The notes beneath the pieces are model-generated. The model searched no databases. It was not told where the DNA came from and saw only the letters and a list, made by a program, of their open reading frames with translations. Below are positions 6,784 to 6,793 of a stretch of 6,793 bases of DNA, one piece after another. Positions within the stretch are counted from its first letter, which is position 1. The number at the start of each line of letters is the position of its first letter. Origin of the DNA: a bacterium (GTDB taxonomy: Bacteria > Auribacterota > Auribacteria > Auribacterales > Auribacteraceae); assembly GCA_021161885.1 (NCBI GenBank), contig JAGGZS010000071.1:1-6793 (forward strand). The letters are read 5' to 3'. The position numbers were made by a program, and so were the translations under genes.

Positions 6784-6793
6784 TATAACATCC

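Overview
The window is AT-rich (about one third G+C by eye, with many A and T homopolymers) and densely coding. It holds four protein genes and no RNA genes, insertion sequences or CRISPR arrays that I can see. The AT bias, weak or absent Shine-Dalgarno sites on some genes, and a DinG-type helicase carrying a JAB/MPN domain suggest a low-G+C, probably Gram-negative-type anaerobe. Elusimicrobiota (Endomicrobium-like) or a similar phylum is my best guess, but it rests on general impression only. There is no rRNA or other marker gene to fix the taxonomy.

Layout. Positions 80-1753 (+) encode a multi-pass GT-C membrane glycosyltransferase of the GT39/ArnT/PMT type. It converges, across only 19 bp made almost entirely of A and T, on a gene at 1773-3773 (-). 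That gene encodes a highly unusual 666-residue protein: a well-conserved DnaA-type AAA+ initiator ATPase at the N-terminus, without DnaA domain I and without the DNA-binding domain IV, followed by a long polar low-complexity linker, a small helical segment and a C-terminal transmembrane tail anchor. Upstream of it is a 161-bp spacer with a hairpin plus T-run terminator for the preceding minus-strand unit. That unit is a tight two-gene operon: an FmdB-type zinc-ribbon protein (6505-6783, -), then, after 11 bp, a DinG/XPD-type iron-sulphur DNA helicase with an N-terminal JAB domain (3935-6493, -).

How the genes may relate. FmdB and the JAB-DinG helicase are probably co-transcribed. The DnaA-like gene lies downstream on the same strand but behind a likely terminator, so it probably has its own promoter. 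The helicase should unwind DNA in repair or replication-conflict processing. The DnaA-like protein keeps the nucleotide-binding and oligomerising parts of an initiator but is predicted to sit on the membrane and cannot bind DnaA boxes through the usual helix-turn-helix. It is the strongest candidate here for an undescribed system, perhaps a membrane-tethered regulator of DnaA or a repurposed ATPase. The glycosyltransferase appears functionally unrelated.
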